From Litorivita pollutaquae (GTDB lineage: Bacteria > Pseudomonadota > Alphaproteobacteria > Rhodobacterales > Rhodobacteraceae), in contig NZ_KZ826492.1 in NCBI RefSeq assembly GCF_003205515.1, positions 1 through 64,000 of the forward strand: 64,000 nucleotides of DNA, read 5' to 3'. Position 1 is the first letter of the stretch. Every line of letters begins with the position of its first letter. This document shows positions 55,045 through 63,820 of the stretch, one piece after another. Under the pieces are notes generated by a model. That model did not search any database and was not told the DNA's origin. It saw nothing but the letters and a program-made list of their open reading frames with translations. Both the position numbers and the translations under genes were made by a program.

Positions 55045-55926
55045 ATGACCTACGACAGCCTCGAGGCATTCCTGAAAGCACAAAAAGCCGCGCCGCTGGT
55101 CGCGCCATCTCTTGGCCCTGCGGCAATGATCTTTGTCGAGGATGACATCGAGGTGGACACCACCCTGCGCCACCACTTGCAAGCCGGATTCAAAACCCTG
55201 CTGGCCTTCATGCCTGACCGCATCACCTTGCCCAAGGACCTCGAAGAGCGTCTCCACCGCATCACCTATGACACACGGCAGCACGGCGCCCTGCCCCATG
55301 CTGTAAACGCGATCATCAAAGCGGCACCAAATACATGGCTTTATTACTGCTATAACGCCGAATACCTGTTCTACCCGTTTTGCGAAAGCCGCGGCATTGG
55401 CGAACTCCTTGCCTTCCACACCGAAGAGCGGCGCAGCGCCCTGCTCACCTATGTTGTCGACCTATACGCCGCCGATCTGGGCGCGCACCCGAATGCCGTC
55501 TCGCTCGAAGACGCCCATCTCGACAAATCCGGCTACTACGCCCTCGCGCGCAGTGACGCCGGCAAAAACGGCCACCCCAAAGAGCGCCAGTTGGATTTTT
55601 TCGGCGGCCTGCGCTGGCGCTTCGAAGAGCACATCCCCGCCAAACGTCGCAAGATCGACCGCATCGCCCTATTCCGCGCCGCGCCGGACCTGACGCTGCG
55701 TGAAGATCACACCTTTAACATCGAAGAATACAACACCTATGCCTGCCCGTGGCACAACAATATCACCGCCACCATCTGTTCGTTCCGCACCGCCAAAGCG
55801 CTCAAGCATAATCCCGGATCGACCTTTGATATCGATACCTTCCGCTGGCACAATTCCACAGCTTTTGAATGGCACTCGCGCCAATTGCTCGATCTGGGCC
55901 TGATGGAACCCGGCCAATGGTTCTGA
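55045..55926 (+). CDS. Glycosyltransferase-family-2-like conserved hypothetical protein
   Basis: 293 residues from the ATG at 55045; the much longer open frame upstream is antisense to miaB and spurious. The start MTYDSLEAFLKAQKAAP, then FVEDDIEVDTTLRHHLQAGF, YNAEYLFYPFCESR and the end NSTAFEWHSRQLLDLGLMEP look like a Rhodobacterales family usually labelled glycosyltransferase family 2. The canonical GT-A acidic motif is not obvious; EDD at about 24-26 and the VVDLYAADLG region are candidates. Soluble, no membrane segments. Substrate unknown. No operon partner. Confidence 0.55.
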   Translation: MTYDSLEAFLKAQKAAPLVAPSLGPAAMIFVEDDIEVDTTLRHHLQAGFKTLLAFMPDRITLPKDLEERLHRITYDTRQHGALPHAVNAIIKAAPNTWLYYCYNAEYLFYPFCESRGIGELLAFHTEERRSALLTYVVDLYAADLGAHPNAVSLEDAHLDKSGYYALARSDAGKNGHPKERQLDFFGGLRWRFEEHIPAKRRKIDRIALFRAAPDLTLREDHTFNIEEYNTYACPWHNNITATICSFRTAKALKHNPGSTFDIDTFRWHNSTAFEWHSRQLLDLGLMEPGQWF

Positions 55927-55993
55927 GCCGCGCGATTTGAACGACATTTCGCGCCGCTCCCGGCAAAAATCGCCGCCCCTTTCTGCTTTCTCT

Positions 55994-56013
55994 AAATATC
56001 CCCGCCGGAGGCA
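55994..56013 (-). repeat. 20-bp dispersed repeat downstream of irr
   Basis: Exact copy of 36156-36175 (minus strand tgcctccggcggggatattt), 87 bases after the irr stop in the sense direction. Confidence 0.6.
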
Positions 56014-56100
56014 CCCAAACCCCGCCGCGCAAACCGCCGCGGGCGACCCCAAGCCGGACCGCACAAAATCACCTAAGAGCGTTAAAAACGAGCGCTAGGA

Positions 56101-56532
56101 TCAGGTCCGGCGCAGGCGGATCACCACATCCACTTTGGAAATCTGCGCCCCCTCGGGCGCATCCGGCAACCGCGTGATTTCCAACTCGCTCGCGGGCGCG
56201 TCCATCAACTCGGCGCTGTCTTCCCAAAAGAAATGCGGGTGATCGTGGGTGTTGGTGTCGAAATAACTTTTCGAGCCATCCACCATCACCTCTTGCATCA
56301 ATCCGGCGTCACAAAACGCCCGAAGCGTGTTGTACACCGTGGCCAAAGACACCCGCTCGCCGCCCGACTGCACATCGGCAAACAGGCTTTCGGCCGTGAC
56401 ATGACGATGCTCGCCATCGCCTACCAAAAGCGCCGCCAAAGCCATGCGCTGCCGCGTCGGGCGCAATCCTGCGGTCCCGAGCCAATCGCTCGCACGTGCC
56501 TCGAAGGCTTCTGGGGTGACTGTGTCTTTCAT
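56101..56532 (-). CDS. irr: Fur-family iron response regulator Irr
   Basis: 143 residues. Winged helix with TRQRMALAALL and VSLATVYNTLRAFCDAGLM, then the histidine cluster H96-x-H98-x-H100 in THDHPHFFWED. Lacks the CxxC pairs of many Fur proteins, as expected for Irr. In Rhizobiales and Rhodobacterales Irr controls heme synthesis and iron genes, responding to heme. Divergent from fabA, the usual neighbour in this order. Confidence 0.88.
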   Translation of the reverse strand: MKDTVTPEAFEARASDWLGTAGLRPTRQRMALAALLVGDGEHRHVTAESLFADVQSGGERVSLATVYNTLRAFCDAGLMQEVMVDGSKSYFDTNTHDHPHFFWEDSAELMDAPASELEITRLPDAPEGAQISKVDVVIRLRRT

Positions 56533-56721
56533 CTTCTGCTATATATATCGCGCAACTGCGCCTAATTTCAACGCATATTCGCGCCCCTCGCCAAGAGCCG
56601 CCAATCCCGGGCGCATAGGCCCCGCCAAACCGCGTAAAACCGCGCAATACTTGCGTGAACCAGCCGCGGGATGCTAGAGGAAACCTGACCTTATCCAACT
56701 CAAATAAAGGGGCGCGCCTGA

Positions 56722-57231
56722 ATGGCCCAATATCCGAGCAGCTTTGACAAAGACGATCTTCTGAAATGCGCACGCGGCGAGCTTTTCGGCGAAGGAAATG
56801 CTCAATTGCCCGCCCCGCCCATGCTGATGATGGACCGGATCACCGAAGTATCCGCCGATGGCGGCACCCACGGCAAAGGCCATATCACCGCCGAATTCGA
56901 CATCACGCCGGACCTTTGGTTTTTCGACTGCCATTTCCCCGGCAATCCAATCATGCCCGGATGCCTTGGCCTTGATGGCCTGTGGCAACTCACCGGCTTC
57001 AACCTCGGCTGGCGCGGCTGGCTGGGGCGCGGCTATGCGCTTGGCGTGGGCGAGGTCAAACTGACCGGCATGGTGCGCCCCGACCGCAAAATGCTAACCT
57101 ATAAAATCGACTTCACCAAAGCGATCCAAACCCGCCGCCTGACCATGGGCGTGGCCGATGGCATTGTCGAGGCCGATGGCGAAGTCATCTATCAAGTCAA
57201 AGACATGAAGGTCGCGCTGTCGGAGAGTTAA
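56722..57231 (+). CDS. fabA: 3-hydroxydecanoyl-ACP dehydratase/isomerase
   Basis: 169 residues. Hot-dog fold with active-site H71 in [14 protein letters not shown] and D85 in LGLDGLWQL. Introduces the cis double bond for unsaturated fatty acids, working with FabB. In relatives fabB follows directly; here about 2.2 kb with two unrelated genes separates them. Confidence 0.97.
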   Translation: MAQYPSSFDKDDLLKCARGELFGEGNAQLPAPPMLMMDRITEVSADGGTHGKGHITAEFDITPDLWFFDCHFPGNPIMPGCLGLDGLWQLTGFNLGWRGWLGRGYALGVGEVKLTGMVRPDRKMLTYKIDFTKAIQTRRLTMGVADGIVEADGEVIYQVKDMKVALSES

Positions 57232-57267
57232 GACAGGCGGCTGAAGAGCCGGCACAAGAATAGTAAA

Positions 57268-57301
57268 CTTCATGCGGGCCATTTGGATTGCCCGCATGAA
57301 G
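57268..57301 (+). repeat. 12-bp perfect inverted repeat after fabA
   Basis: cttcatgcgggc (57268-57279) pairs with gcccgcatgaag (57290-57301) across a 10-base loop, 36 bases after the fabA stop. It is followed by tatatttta rather than a clean T-run. It may terminate fabA transcription or mark the left edge of the inserted segment. Confidence 0.55.
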
Positions 57302-57326
57302 CGTATATTTTACGGAGTTGAGTTGC

Positions 57327-57917
57327 TTGGAAATCCTCTTATTCATTCTCTTTTTCATCGGTCTTCTGGTTTTCCTTGGCAAGAAATCAAACCGTCCACG
57401 CGGCGGAGGCGCATTGAGACAACGCCCCGTTCAGCGACAGCACACACCACCTCCAAAACCCTTTGAAGCAAAGACGGCAAGTCCGGTTTCGCGCCCAACC
57501 GTGTTGGAGGGGCCGGCATATGTTGTTGATGGCGACACGGTCAGGATACGCAAAACCCAAATAAGGCTCTTCGGCATTGATGCGCCAGAGATGAACCACC
57601 CCTACGGGAACAAGGCCAAATGGGCATTGCTCTCGATGTGCAAGGGACAAATGGTGCGCGCCGAAATCGTCGAAGAAGACGCGCATGGGCGCACCGTGGC
57701 AAAGTGCTACCTGCCAGACGGGCGCGACCTTTCCGCAGAGATGGTTAAAATCGGCATGGCGATAGATTGGCCCAAATTTTCAGGTGGTATCTATCGCAGT
57801 TTGGAAGTGCCTGATGCCCGCAAAAAACTCTGGCTGGCAGATGCGCGCCAAAAAGGGCGCATGCATGTTTGGGAGAAATTCGAAGCGAACCAAAACAAAC
57901 GGTCTTCGGGAAATTAG
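57327..57917 (+). CDS. Membrane-anchored staphylococcal-nuclease-like protein
   Basis: 196 residues from a TTG at 57327, chosen because ACGGAG lies 9 bases upstream; a TTG at 57318 is too close. One N-terminal membrane helix (ILLFILFFIGLLVFLG), a basic linker (about 18-60), then a thermonuclease fold with VVDGDTVRI, QIRLFGIDAPE carrying the Arg, and DAHGRTVAKC. Probably a Ca-dependent DNase/RNase facing the periplasm or outside. Belongs to the inserted segment between fabA and fabB; its A/T content is higher than the fab genes. Confidence 0.8.
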   Translation: MEILLFILFFIGLLVFLGKKSNRPRGGGALRQRPVQRQHTPPPKPFEAKTASPVSRPTVLEGPAYVVDGDTVRIRKTQIRLFGIDAPEMNHPYGNKAKWALLSMCKGQMVRAEIVEEDAHGRTVAKCYLPDGRDLSAEMVKIGMAIDWPKFSGGIYRSLEVPDARKKLWLADARQKGRMHVWEKFEANQNKRSSGN

Positions 57918-58220
57918 CTGGTGAGGAACGCCGCGCATCTTTGACAGCCTACGAGTGGTTTTCTGACTCTGACCAACGCGCCGCGTCATGCTATCTCGCC
58001 CCAAACGTCACGCATTTTTGTATCAGACCCGACCTTCATTGCAGCGTTTATCTATGCCGGAAGTGCGGGACTTTGTTGCCGTGCGTCATATCTGACCCAA
58101 CGGCTACTCCCAGCCTTAGCCGGACATTAGTTTTCAGCAGTATGTGGCGTTTGTTCGAAACAACGTCAGCTGCGTAAGACATGCGTCACGCCTAAATTCA
58201 CGCAAACAACCAGATGCAAC
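57918..58220. other. Intergenic stretch inside the fabA-fabB insertion
   Basis: About 300 bases between two converging genes. No supported frame and no clear terminator seen. Confidence 0.4.
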
Positions 58221-59144
58221 TCAATCCGCAATTGGCACTATATCGTGATGAAATCCCGAAGTTGATCTCTTTGCCTCCAAAAGTTCCACGTTTGGAAACG
58301 ACTTGGTCAGTTCGATGATTTTGCGCCTGTTCTCAGCAGACATGTTGATGCCCAGTATTACGCCGTCGAGATCATTCAAACCGAACGAGATGTCTTCATA
58401 TGGCGCTGTCTTATTGCGCCCATCACCTGAAGAGATACGCCATTCCTTCTCGTACGACCAAGCCGAGCCCTTGGAATACATCATTCGGTTAATCTGTGCT
58501 CGGTAATTGTCGGTCTGGATGCCAGAGAGAACATTGGAAAAGTGCTCTTCATCTGCAAGAGAAGGAAGTTCTTGTAGGTAATTGATTGAAACAGCCATCC
58601 CGTAAGGGGTATCAAGAGCCGGTATCGATCGCAGCCGGATGACGACCCCGGAATCCTGCTGAGCATAATGAGCCCACATTGGTGGATTTGTTGGATCTTC
58701 GGTAAGACATAGGACTTTCAAGTCTTCCATGTACTCACGAATCTCTCTCTGCGTTTCAGGCAATCTCGCAAGCATCCTTTCGTACCCTTCTTTGACAACG
58801 CCATCAAAGGCTCGAGCAAATTCGTCCTTCGACGCGTATTTTACTGATGATCCTAGAAAGCGCAGTAGTTGCCCAATGCGAGTTTTCTCATTGGGGAGAA
58901 TCTCTCCAGACACAACTTTCCACATCTTCTCATATGAAAGGTCGTCAAGACGCTCTAAGTCCATGTCTAGCCCCATGTCGAATTGAACGTCATACAAATC
59001 ATTGAGTGTCCGGGGTGTCGACCATCTCAAAGTTCGATTTGTCAGGACAATCTCCGCAGTTTCAAAGCTCATATACTTAAAGAAATGCAGTCGATCATTG
59101 TTCCAGCTTGATGGCTTTTTGGGGATCGTTTCATCAAAATTCAT
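58221..59144 (-). CDS. DUF2971 domain protein
   Basis: 307 residues from the ATG at 59144, preceded by AGGAG. Typical DUF2971 blocks: LHFFKYMSFETAEIVLTNRT, RWSTPRTLNDLYD, then NPPMWAHYAQQDSGVVIRL and YEKEWRISSG. DUF2971 is a widespread accessory family of unknown biochemistry, frequent on islands and near phage-defence genes. A/T-richer than the fab genes and opposite in direction to them. Pairing with the nuclease gene is by location only. Confidence 0.75.
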   Translation of the reverse strand: MNFDETIPKKPSSWNNDRLHFFKYMSFETAEIVLTNRTLRWSTPRTLNDLYDVQFDMGLDMDLERLDDLSYEKMWKVVSGEILPNEKTRIGQLLRFLGSSVKYASKDEFARAFDGVVKEGYERMLARLPETQREIREYMEDLKVLCLTEDPTNPPMWAHYAQQDSGVVIRLRSIPALDTPYGMAVSINYLQELPSLADEEHFSNVLSGIQTDNYRAQINRMMYSKGSAWSYEKEWRISSGDGRNKTAPYEDISFGLNDLDGVILGINMSAENRRKIIELTKSFPNVELLEAKRSTSGFHHDIVPIAD

Positions 59145-59461
59145 GATCAATCTCCTGATTGGATACTAATCAACTAACCTCCAGTGACGACCGAAGCTAT
59201 CAATTTCAACTTTGCAAAGTTCACTATCTGCGCTTATTCGCCGTTTGAATCCACTGCGGCATCTGTTTCAATGAACTCTTTGACACCTCCGCTGCGCTCT
59301 GCGCGAACGGCGGCTATGCTGCATTTTCCCATTTTGGGCCCGTTGATGACGTAAAACTTAAAGCCATCTCACGCCTCACAACCGTCCGGTTTTCCCTATC
59401 CCCTTGCACCTCAATCCCCTGCTGCTCTACAAACGCCTTAAGTTTATAAAAGGAGCACGCC
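59145..59461. other. Intergenic stretch before fabB
   Basis: About 315 bases between the DUF2971 start and fabB. It must now carry the promoter for fabB-fabI, since the link to fabA is broken. AAAGGAG precedes the fabB ATG. No gene seen. Confidence 0.45.
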
Positions 59462-60691
59462 ATGCGCCGTGTCGTCGTCACAGGTTTGGGGGTCGTCTCC
59501 TCCATCGGCAACAACGCCCAAGAGGTTCTGACCTCGCTCAAAGCCGGCACCTCCGGTATCACCTTTAATGAAGACATGGCCGAGCACGGCTTTCGCAGCC
59601 AGATCGCGGGCAATGTCAAACTTGACGTGGCCGAACATGTCGACAAACGCACATTGCGGTTCATGGGGCCGGGTGCGGCCTATGCCCATATCGCCATGCG
59701 CCAAGCCATCGCGGATGCGGGGCTTGAGGAAGGCGATGTGATCAACGAGCGCACCGGATTGATCGCAGGATCGGGCGGCCCCTCCACATCGGCGATGTTC
59801 GCGGCGCATCAAACCGCGCTCAAAACCGGCGCGACCAAACGCATCGGGCCGTTTGCCGTGCCCAAATGCATGGGCTCGACGATCTCTGCCAACTTGGCGA
59901 CTGCCTTTAAAATCAAAGGGATCAACTATTCGATCACCTCGGCCTGCTCCACCTCGTTGCATTGCATCGGCAACGCGGCCGAACAGATCATGATGGGCAA
60001 GCAAGACGTGATGTTCGCCGGCGGCGGCGAAGAGCTGGATTGGACCCTGTCGTGCCTGTTCGATGCGATGGGCGCGATGAGCAGCAAATACAACGACACG
60101 CCAACCAAAGCCTCGCGCGCGTTCGATGCGGGCCGTGACGGGTTTGTCATCGGCGGCGGCGGCGGCATTGTGGTTCTCGAAGACCTTGAGCACGCCCTTG
60201 CGCGCGGCGCAAAAATCTACGGCGAAGTCACCGGATACGCCGCCACATCGGATGGCCATGACATGGTCGCCCCCTCGGGCGAGGGCGGCGAACGCGCCAT
60301 GCGCCTTGCGCTGCAATCGCTCGATCCGGCCCGCAAGGTGGGCTACATCAACGCCCATGGCACCTCGACCCCTGTGGGCGATGTCGGCGAAGTCGAAGCC
60401 GTGCGCCGCGTCTTTGGCCAAGGATCTACCCCGTTGATTTCATCCACAAAATCCATGACCGGCCACAGCCAAGGCGCCACCGGCGCGCAAGAGGCGATCT
60501 ATTGCTTGCTTATGTTGGAAAACGATTTCATCGCGCCGTCGATCAATGTCGAAACCCTCGATCCGGCACTTGATGCGGCGGAAATCGCCACCGCCCGCGT
60601 CGACAATGCCGGCCTCGACACGGTGATGACCAACAGCTTTGGCTTTGGCGGCACCAACGGGTCGATGTTGATCTCGAAGTATCTTGGATAA
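59462..60691 (+). CDS. fabB: Beta-ketoacyl-ACP synthase I
   Basis: 409 residues. Thiolase fold with active-site C162 in [11 protein letters not shown] and histidines in [11 protein letters not shown] and SMTGHSQGA. Elongates unsaturated acyl chains made by FabA. fabI follows 28 bases later. Confidence 0.97.
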   Translation: MRRVVVTGLGVVSSIGNNAQEVLTSLKAGTSGITFNEDMAEHGFRSQIAGNVKLDVAEHVDKRTLRFMGPGAAYAHIAMRQAIADAGLEEGDVINERTGLIAGSGGPSTSAMFAAHQTALKTGATKRIGPFAVPKCMGSTISANLATAFKIKGINYSITSACSTSLHCIGNAAEQIMMGKQDVMFAGGGEELDWTLSCLFDAMGAMSSKYNDTPTKASRAFDAGRDGFVIGGGGGIVVLEDLEHALARGAKIYGEVTGYAATSDGHDMVAPSGEGGERAMRLALQSLDPARKVGYINAHGTSTPVGDVGEVEAVRRVFGQGSTPLISSTKSMTGHSQGATGAQEAIYCLLMLENDFIAPSINVETLDPALDAAEIATARVDNAGLDTVMTNSFGFGGTNGSMLISKYLG

Positions 60692-60719
60692 AGCCCTGAA
60701 ATAGAACGGAATAGTATTG

Positions 60720-61511
60720 ATGTCAGACCTTCTTAAGGGCAAGCGCGGGCTCATCATGGGCGTGGCCAATGAACGCTCGATTGCATGGGGCATTGCCAAA
60801 GCCATGGCCGGCGCCGGCGCGGAATTGGCCTTCACCTACCAAGGCGAAGCCTTCGGCAGCCGCCTTGCGCCGCTCGCCGCCTCGGTGGGCAGCGATTTCA
60901 TGGTCGATGTGGATGTGACGGATGATGCCTCGCTCGACACCGCGTTCGAACAACTTGGCGCGCGCTGGCCGACGATTGATTTCGTCGTCCATGCCATCGC
61001 CTTTTCGGACAAAGCCGAATTGACCGGCCGGTTTTTGAACACCAGCCGCGAGAACTTCAAAAACTCGATGGATATTTCGGCCTATTCCTTGGTCGAAGTC
61101 GCCCGCCGCGCGCATCCTTTGATGGTGGACAACGGCGGCACGCTGTTGACCCTGACATTCCAAGGATCGAATACCGTTGTCCCGAATTACAACGTTATGG
61201 GCGTGGCCAAGGCCGCGTTGGAATCGACCACGCGCTACCTTGCCAATGATCTTGGCCCCGAAGGCATCCGCGTCAATGCGATCTCTCCGGGACCGATGAA
61301 AACCCTTGCCGGGGCGGCGATTGGCGGCGCGCGCAAGACCTACAAACATTCCGAACAAAACGCGCCGTTGCGCGCCAATGCGACGCTCGAAGCTGTGGGC
61401 GGCACCGCCGTTTATCTTGCCTCGGATGCAGGGGCCTGCACCACGGGCGAGATCATCCATGTGGATGGCGGTTATCATGTTTTGGGCATGCCGCAGGGCG
61501 AAAACATATAG
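60720..61511 (+). CDS. fabI: Enoyl-ACP reductase (NADH)
   Basis: 263 residues from the ATG at 60720 (MSDLLKGKRGLIMGVANERS). SDR-type FabI with the Y-x6-K active site in NYNVMGVAKAAL and the cofactor segment GVANERSIAWGIA. Last step of each elongation round; target of triclosan in FabI-type bacteria. Ends the fabB-fabI unit at a strong terminator. Confidence 0.97.
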   Translation: MSDLLKGKRGLIMGVANERSIAWGIAKAMAGAGAELAFTYQGEAFGSRLAPLAASVGSDFMVDVDVTDDASLDTAFEQLGARWPTIDFVVHAIAFSDKAELTGRFLNTSRENFKNSMDISAYSLVEVARRAHPLMVDNGGTLLTLTFQGSNTVVPNYNVMGVAKAALESTTRYLANDLGPEGIRVNAISPGPMKTLAGAAIGGARKTYKHSEQNAPLRANATLEAVGGTAVYLASDAGACTTGEIIHVDGGYHVLGMPQGENI

Positions 61512-61531
61512 ACCGATCAAAGATATAAACC

Positions 61532-61570
61532 CCAATGGGCGCCTCTGATCGGGGCGCCCTTTGGGTTTTG
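61532..61570. terminator. Terminator of fabI, shared with the converging gene
   Basis: Stem gggcgcc (61538-61544) with ggcgccc (61554-61560), extended by cccaa/ttggg on the outside, followed by TTTGGGTTTT. Lies between the converging fabI and membrane protein genes. Confidence 0.8.
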
Positions 61571-61572
61571 CG

Positions 61573-62241
61573 TCACTCCTGATCGGCCCTGTCGTCCCCG
61601 CCGCCACTGCTGCTGCCGTCCAGAGTTTTCAACCGGCCGCGCGACCGGACAAGCCCCGATTGAAACCCTTCGCCGTCCCCGAAATCGGTGAACCCCGCAT
61701 AATGGTCATGCCCGCCGTGCAGGTGGCGCGCATGTTTGATCGGGCACCAATAGGCTTCGGTGCGGCTGGCCACTTCGCGCACATATCCGATCAAGCCGTT
61801 GCAATATCCACAATACATGCAGTTCATCTTTTGCAACGCATTGAGATAGGCCAATTGATGCCGGTCTATGGCGATATAATCGCGCCGTGTCACTTTGGGG
61901 ATGCCATAGACCGGAAAGCAAATCGCTTGGTAAATGCTGACAAAGATATCCAGCAATACAAATGGGATAATCAAAGAGTAGATCACCGGCGCCGTGATCA
62001 CCGTCATCGGCCGCGTAGCCCGCAAGAACGCCCAAAGCCGAATGCGCATCGCTCTTTGCCGCCGCTTGGCTTCGGCGCCGAACACCACGCGGCCATTCTC
62101 GACACGATAGGAAAACGCCGCGCGGCGCTTCGCGACTTCCTCTTCCAACTGCGCCTGAAGCGCTTGCATCTTTTGCAAGATACCCTCCATCACCGCATTG
62201 TCTTTGGTCGAGGATTTGGGGCTCTTATCTGTCTTCGGCAT
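61573..62241 (-). CDS. Conserved membrane protein with a CxxC-type cysteine pair, function unknown
   Basis: 222 residues from the ATG at 62241 with AGGAG upstream. A charged N-terminal coiled coil (MEGILQKMQALQAQLEEEVA) and a basic region precede one long hydrophobic stretch (ITAPVIYSLIIPFVLLDIF). Then comes KMNCMYCGYCNGLIGY with three closely spaced cysteines, possibly metal- or heme-binding. A polar Ser/Gly-rich tail ends it. Family not named with confidence; similar proteins exist in Rhodobacterales. Convergent to fabI. Confidence 0.65.
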   Translation of the reverse strand: MPKTDKSPKSSTKDNAVMEGILQKMQALQAQLEEEVAKRRAAFSYRVENGRVVFGAEAKRRQRAMRIRLWAFLRATRPMTVITAPVIYSLIIPFVLLDIFVSIYQAICFPVYGIPKVTRRDYIAIDRHQLAYLNALQKMNCMYCGYCNGLIGYVREVASRTEAYWCPIKHARHLHGGHDHYAGFTDFGDGEGFQSGLVRSRGRLKTLDGSSSGGGDDRADQE

Positions 62242-62370
62242 CGCGGGGACTCCTGTCGCACGGCAGTGTTCTCGCCCGAAGTATAGCGCGCAAACTCTGG
62301 CCGGAGCCAGTTGGTAAAATACCCCCCTTGGCCCCATCTGACCACCGCCGCACCAAACGGGCACAAAAAA

Positions 62371-62396
62371 GGGGCGTGCCGTTTCCAGCACGCCCC
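62371..62396 (-). terminator. Terminator of the FKBP gene
   Basis: Stem ggggcgtgc (62371-62379) with gcacgcccc (62388-62396), loop of 8, followed by TTTTTTGTG on the minus strand. Confidence 0.85.
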
Positions 62397-62418
62397 CACG
62401 TTCCATCGTGACCCCGGA

Positions 62419-62847
62419 TCAGTTGATGCCGACGATCTCGAAATCAAAGGTCAATTCCTTACCTGCGAGCGGATGATTCGCATCCAGCGTCACTTCAGCT
62501 TCGGTCACATTGGCCACGGTCACAACCATCGCCTGCCCGTCGGGCGTTTGCACCTGAAGCTGCGTGCCCAGATCAAGCGGGATGTCGTCGGGAATCTCGC
62601 CGCGCGGCACAACCTGCATAGCTTCGGCATGGACGGGGCCATAGGCCTCTTCGGGAGCGATGGTCACGGATTTCTTCTCGCCTGCGGTCATGCCGGGCAA
62701 AGCCTTGTCGAGGCCGGGGATGATCTGACCCGAACCCACTTCGAACTCGAGAGGGTCGCGGCCTTCGGAGCTGTCAAAGGTGCTGCCATCGTTGAGGGTG
62801 CCGGTGTAATGAATACGGACGGTATCGCCCGATTTGATCTCGGTCAT
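62419..62847 (-). CDS. FKBP-type peptidyl-prolyl isomerase (SlyD-like)
   Basis: 142 residues from the ATG at 62847 (MTEIKSGDTVRIHYTGTL). FKBP core with GSTFDSSEGRDPLEFEVGSG and IIPGLDKALPGM, then an insert-in-flap region (EAYGPVHAEAMQVVPRGEIP) as in SlyD. No metal-binding His-rich tail and no signal peptide, so a cytosolic folding helper. Single gene with its own terminator. Confidence 0.92.
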   Translation of the reverse strand: MTEIKSGDTVRIHYTGTLNDGSTFDSSEGRDPLEFEVGSGQIIPGLDKALPGMTAGEKKSVTIAPEEAYGPVHAEAMQVVPRGEIPDDIPLDLGTQLQVQTPDGQAMVVTVANVTEAEVTLDANHPLAGKELTFDFEIVGIN

Positions 62848-63116
62848 GGAATATCCAGTTCTGATAGGGGATTGATTTGCCAAGGCCACGCGGCGCGCGG
62901 GTGCTTGTCGGCTCGACAGCAAGTTTAAGCCCGCTGCGCCGGATTTGCAAACGCATCGGCGGGAACGCAGATTTTGTCTTTGCGCTGAAAGGGTTCGCAT
63001 GCAACGTTGCATCCTGAACCTCTCATATAGGCCGTGGCGCCGCCCATGCCGATCTCTCGCGGTGATCCACAAATCCCCTTAACCGCCCAAAAGGCACCGC
63101 CAAACAGGACCATATC

Positions 63117-63800
63117 ATGCCCGTCACCACCTGTATCTTCGACGCCTATGGCACGCTGTTTGACGTCAACGCCGCCGCCCGCATTGCCGCCGCCGAACCC
63201 GGTGCCGGTGCCCTGGCGACCCATTGGCCCAGCGTGGCGGAAAACTGGCGGCGCAAGCAATTGGAATACAGTTGGCTACGGGCTGTGATGGGCGCCCATT
63301 GTGATTTCTGGCAGGTGACCCAAGACGGATTGGATTGGGCACTGGAGGCCGAGGGATTGACCGAACCGGCGCTGCGAGAACGTCTCTTGCAACTCTATTG
63401 GGAGTTGCCGGCCTATGCCGAAGTGCCAAAGATGCTCGACGCGCTCAAGGCACGCGGGCTCAATACGGCGATCTTGTCGAACGGATCGCCGGAGATGCTC
63501 GCCGGTGCAGTGCAATCGGCAGGGCTTGGCGCGGTGCTCGACGACGTCTTGTCGGTTGAAAGCGTCGGCATCTTCAAACCTGCAAAAACGGTCTATGATC
63601 TGGTGGGCGCGCGGTTCGGATGCGCGCCGGATGAGGTTCTTTTCGTGTCGTCCAACGGCTGGGACGCGGCGGCGGCGGCGGCCTATGGGTTTACCACCGC
63701 ATGGGTCAACCGCAACGGCGCGCCGATCGACCGGTTGCCCGCGACACCGCAAAGGGTCTTGCCCGACTTGACCGGCATTGCCGCGCTTGATGTCTACTGA
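63117..63800 (+). CDS. Haloacid dehalogenase, type II ((S)-2-haloacid dehalogenase family)
   Basis: 227 residues. HAD nucleophile D9 in CIFDAYGTLFD; the type II dehalogenase segment LEYSWLRAVMGAHCDFW with its Arg; LSNGSPEML; Lys in GIFKPAKTVYDL; SSNGWD near the end. These match L-2-haloacid dehalogenases, which hydrolyse 2-haloalkanoates through an aspartyl ester. Marine Rhodobacterales often have them. Physiological substrate not determined. A threonine-dehydratase-like gene follows 20 bases later. Confidence 0.88.
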   Translation: MPVTTCIFDAYGTLFDVNAAARIAAAEPGAGALATHWPSVAENWRRKQLEYSWLRAVMGAHCDFWQVTQDGLDWALEAEGLTEPALRERLLQLYWELPAYAEVPKMLDALKARGLNTAILSNGSPEMLAGAVQSAGLGAVLDDVLSVESVGIFKPAKTVYDLVGARFGCAPDEVLFVSSNGWDAAAAAAYGFTTAWVNRNGAPIDRLPATPQRVLPDLTGIAALDVY

Positions 63801-63820
63801 GCGATTGAAAGGGAAATCCC

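Noticed and set aside
59444-60421. 325-codon minus-strand frame across fabB
   Set aside because: Antisense to fabB.
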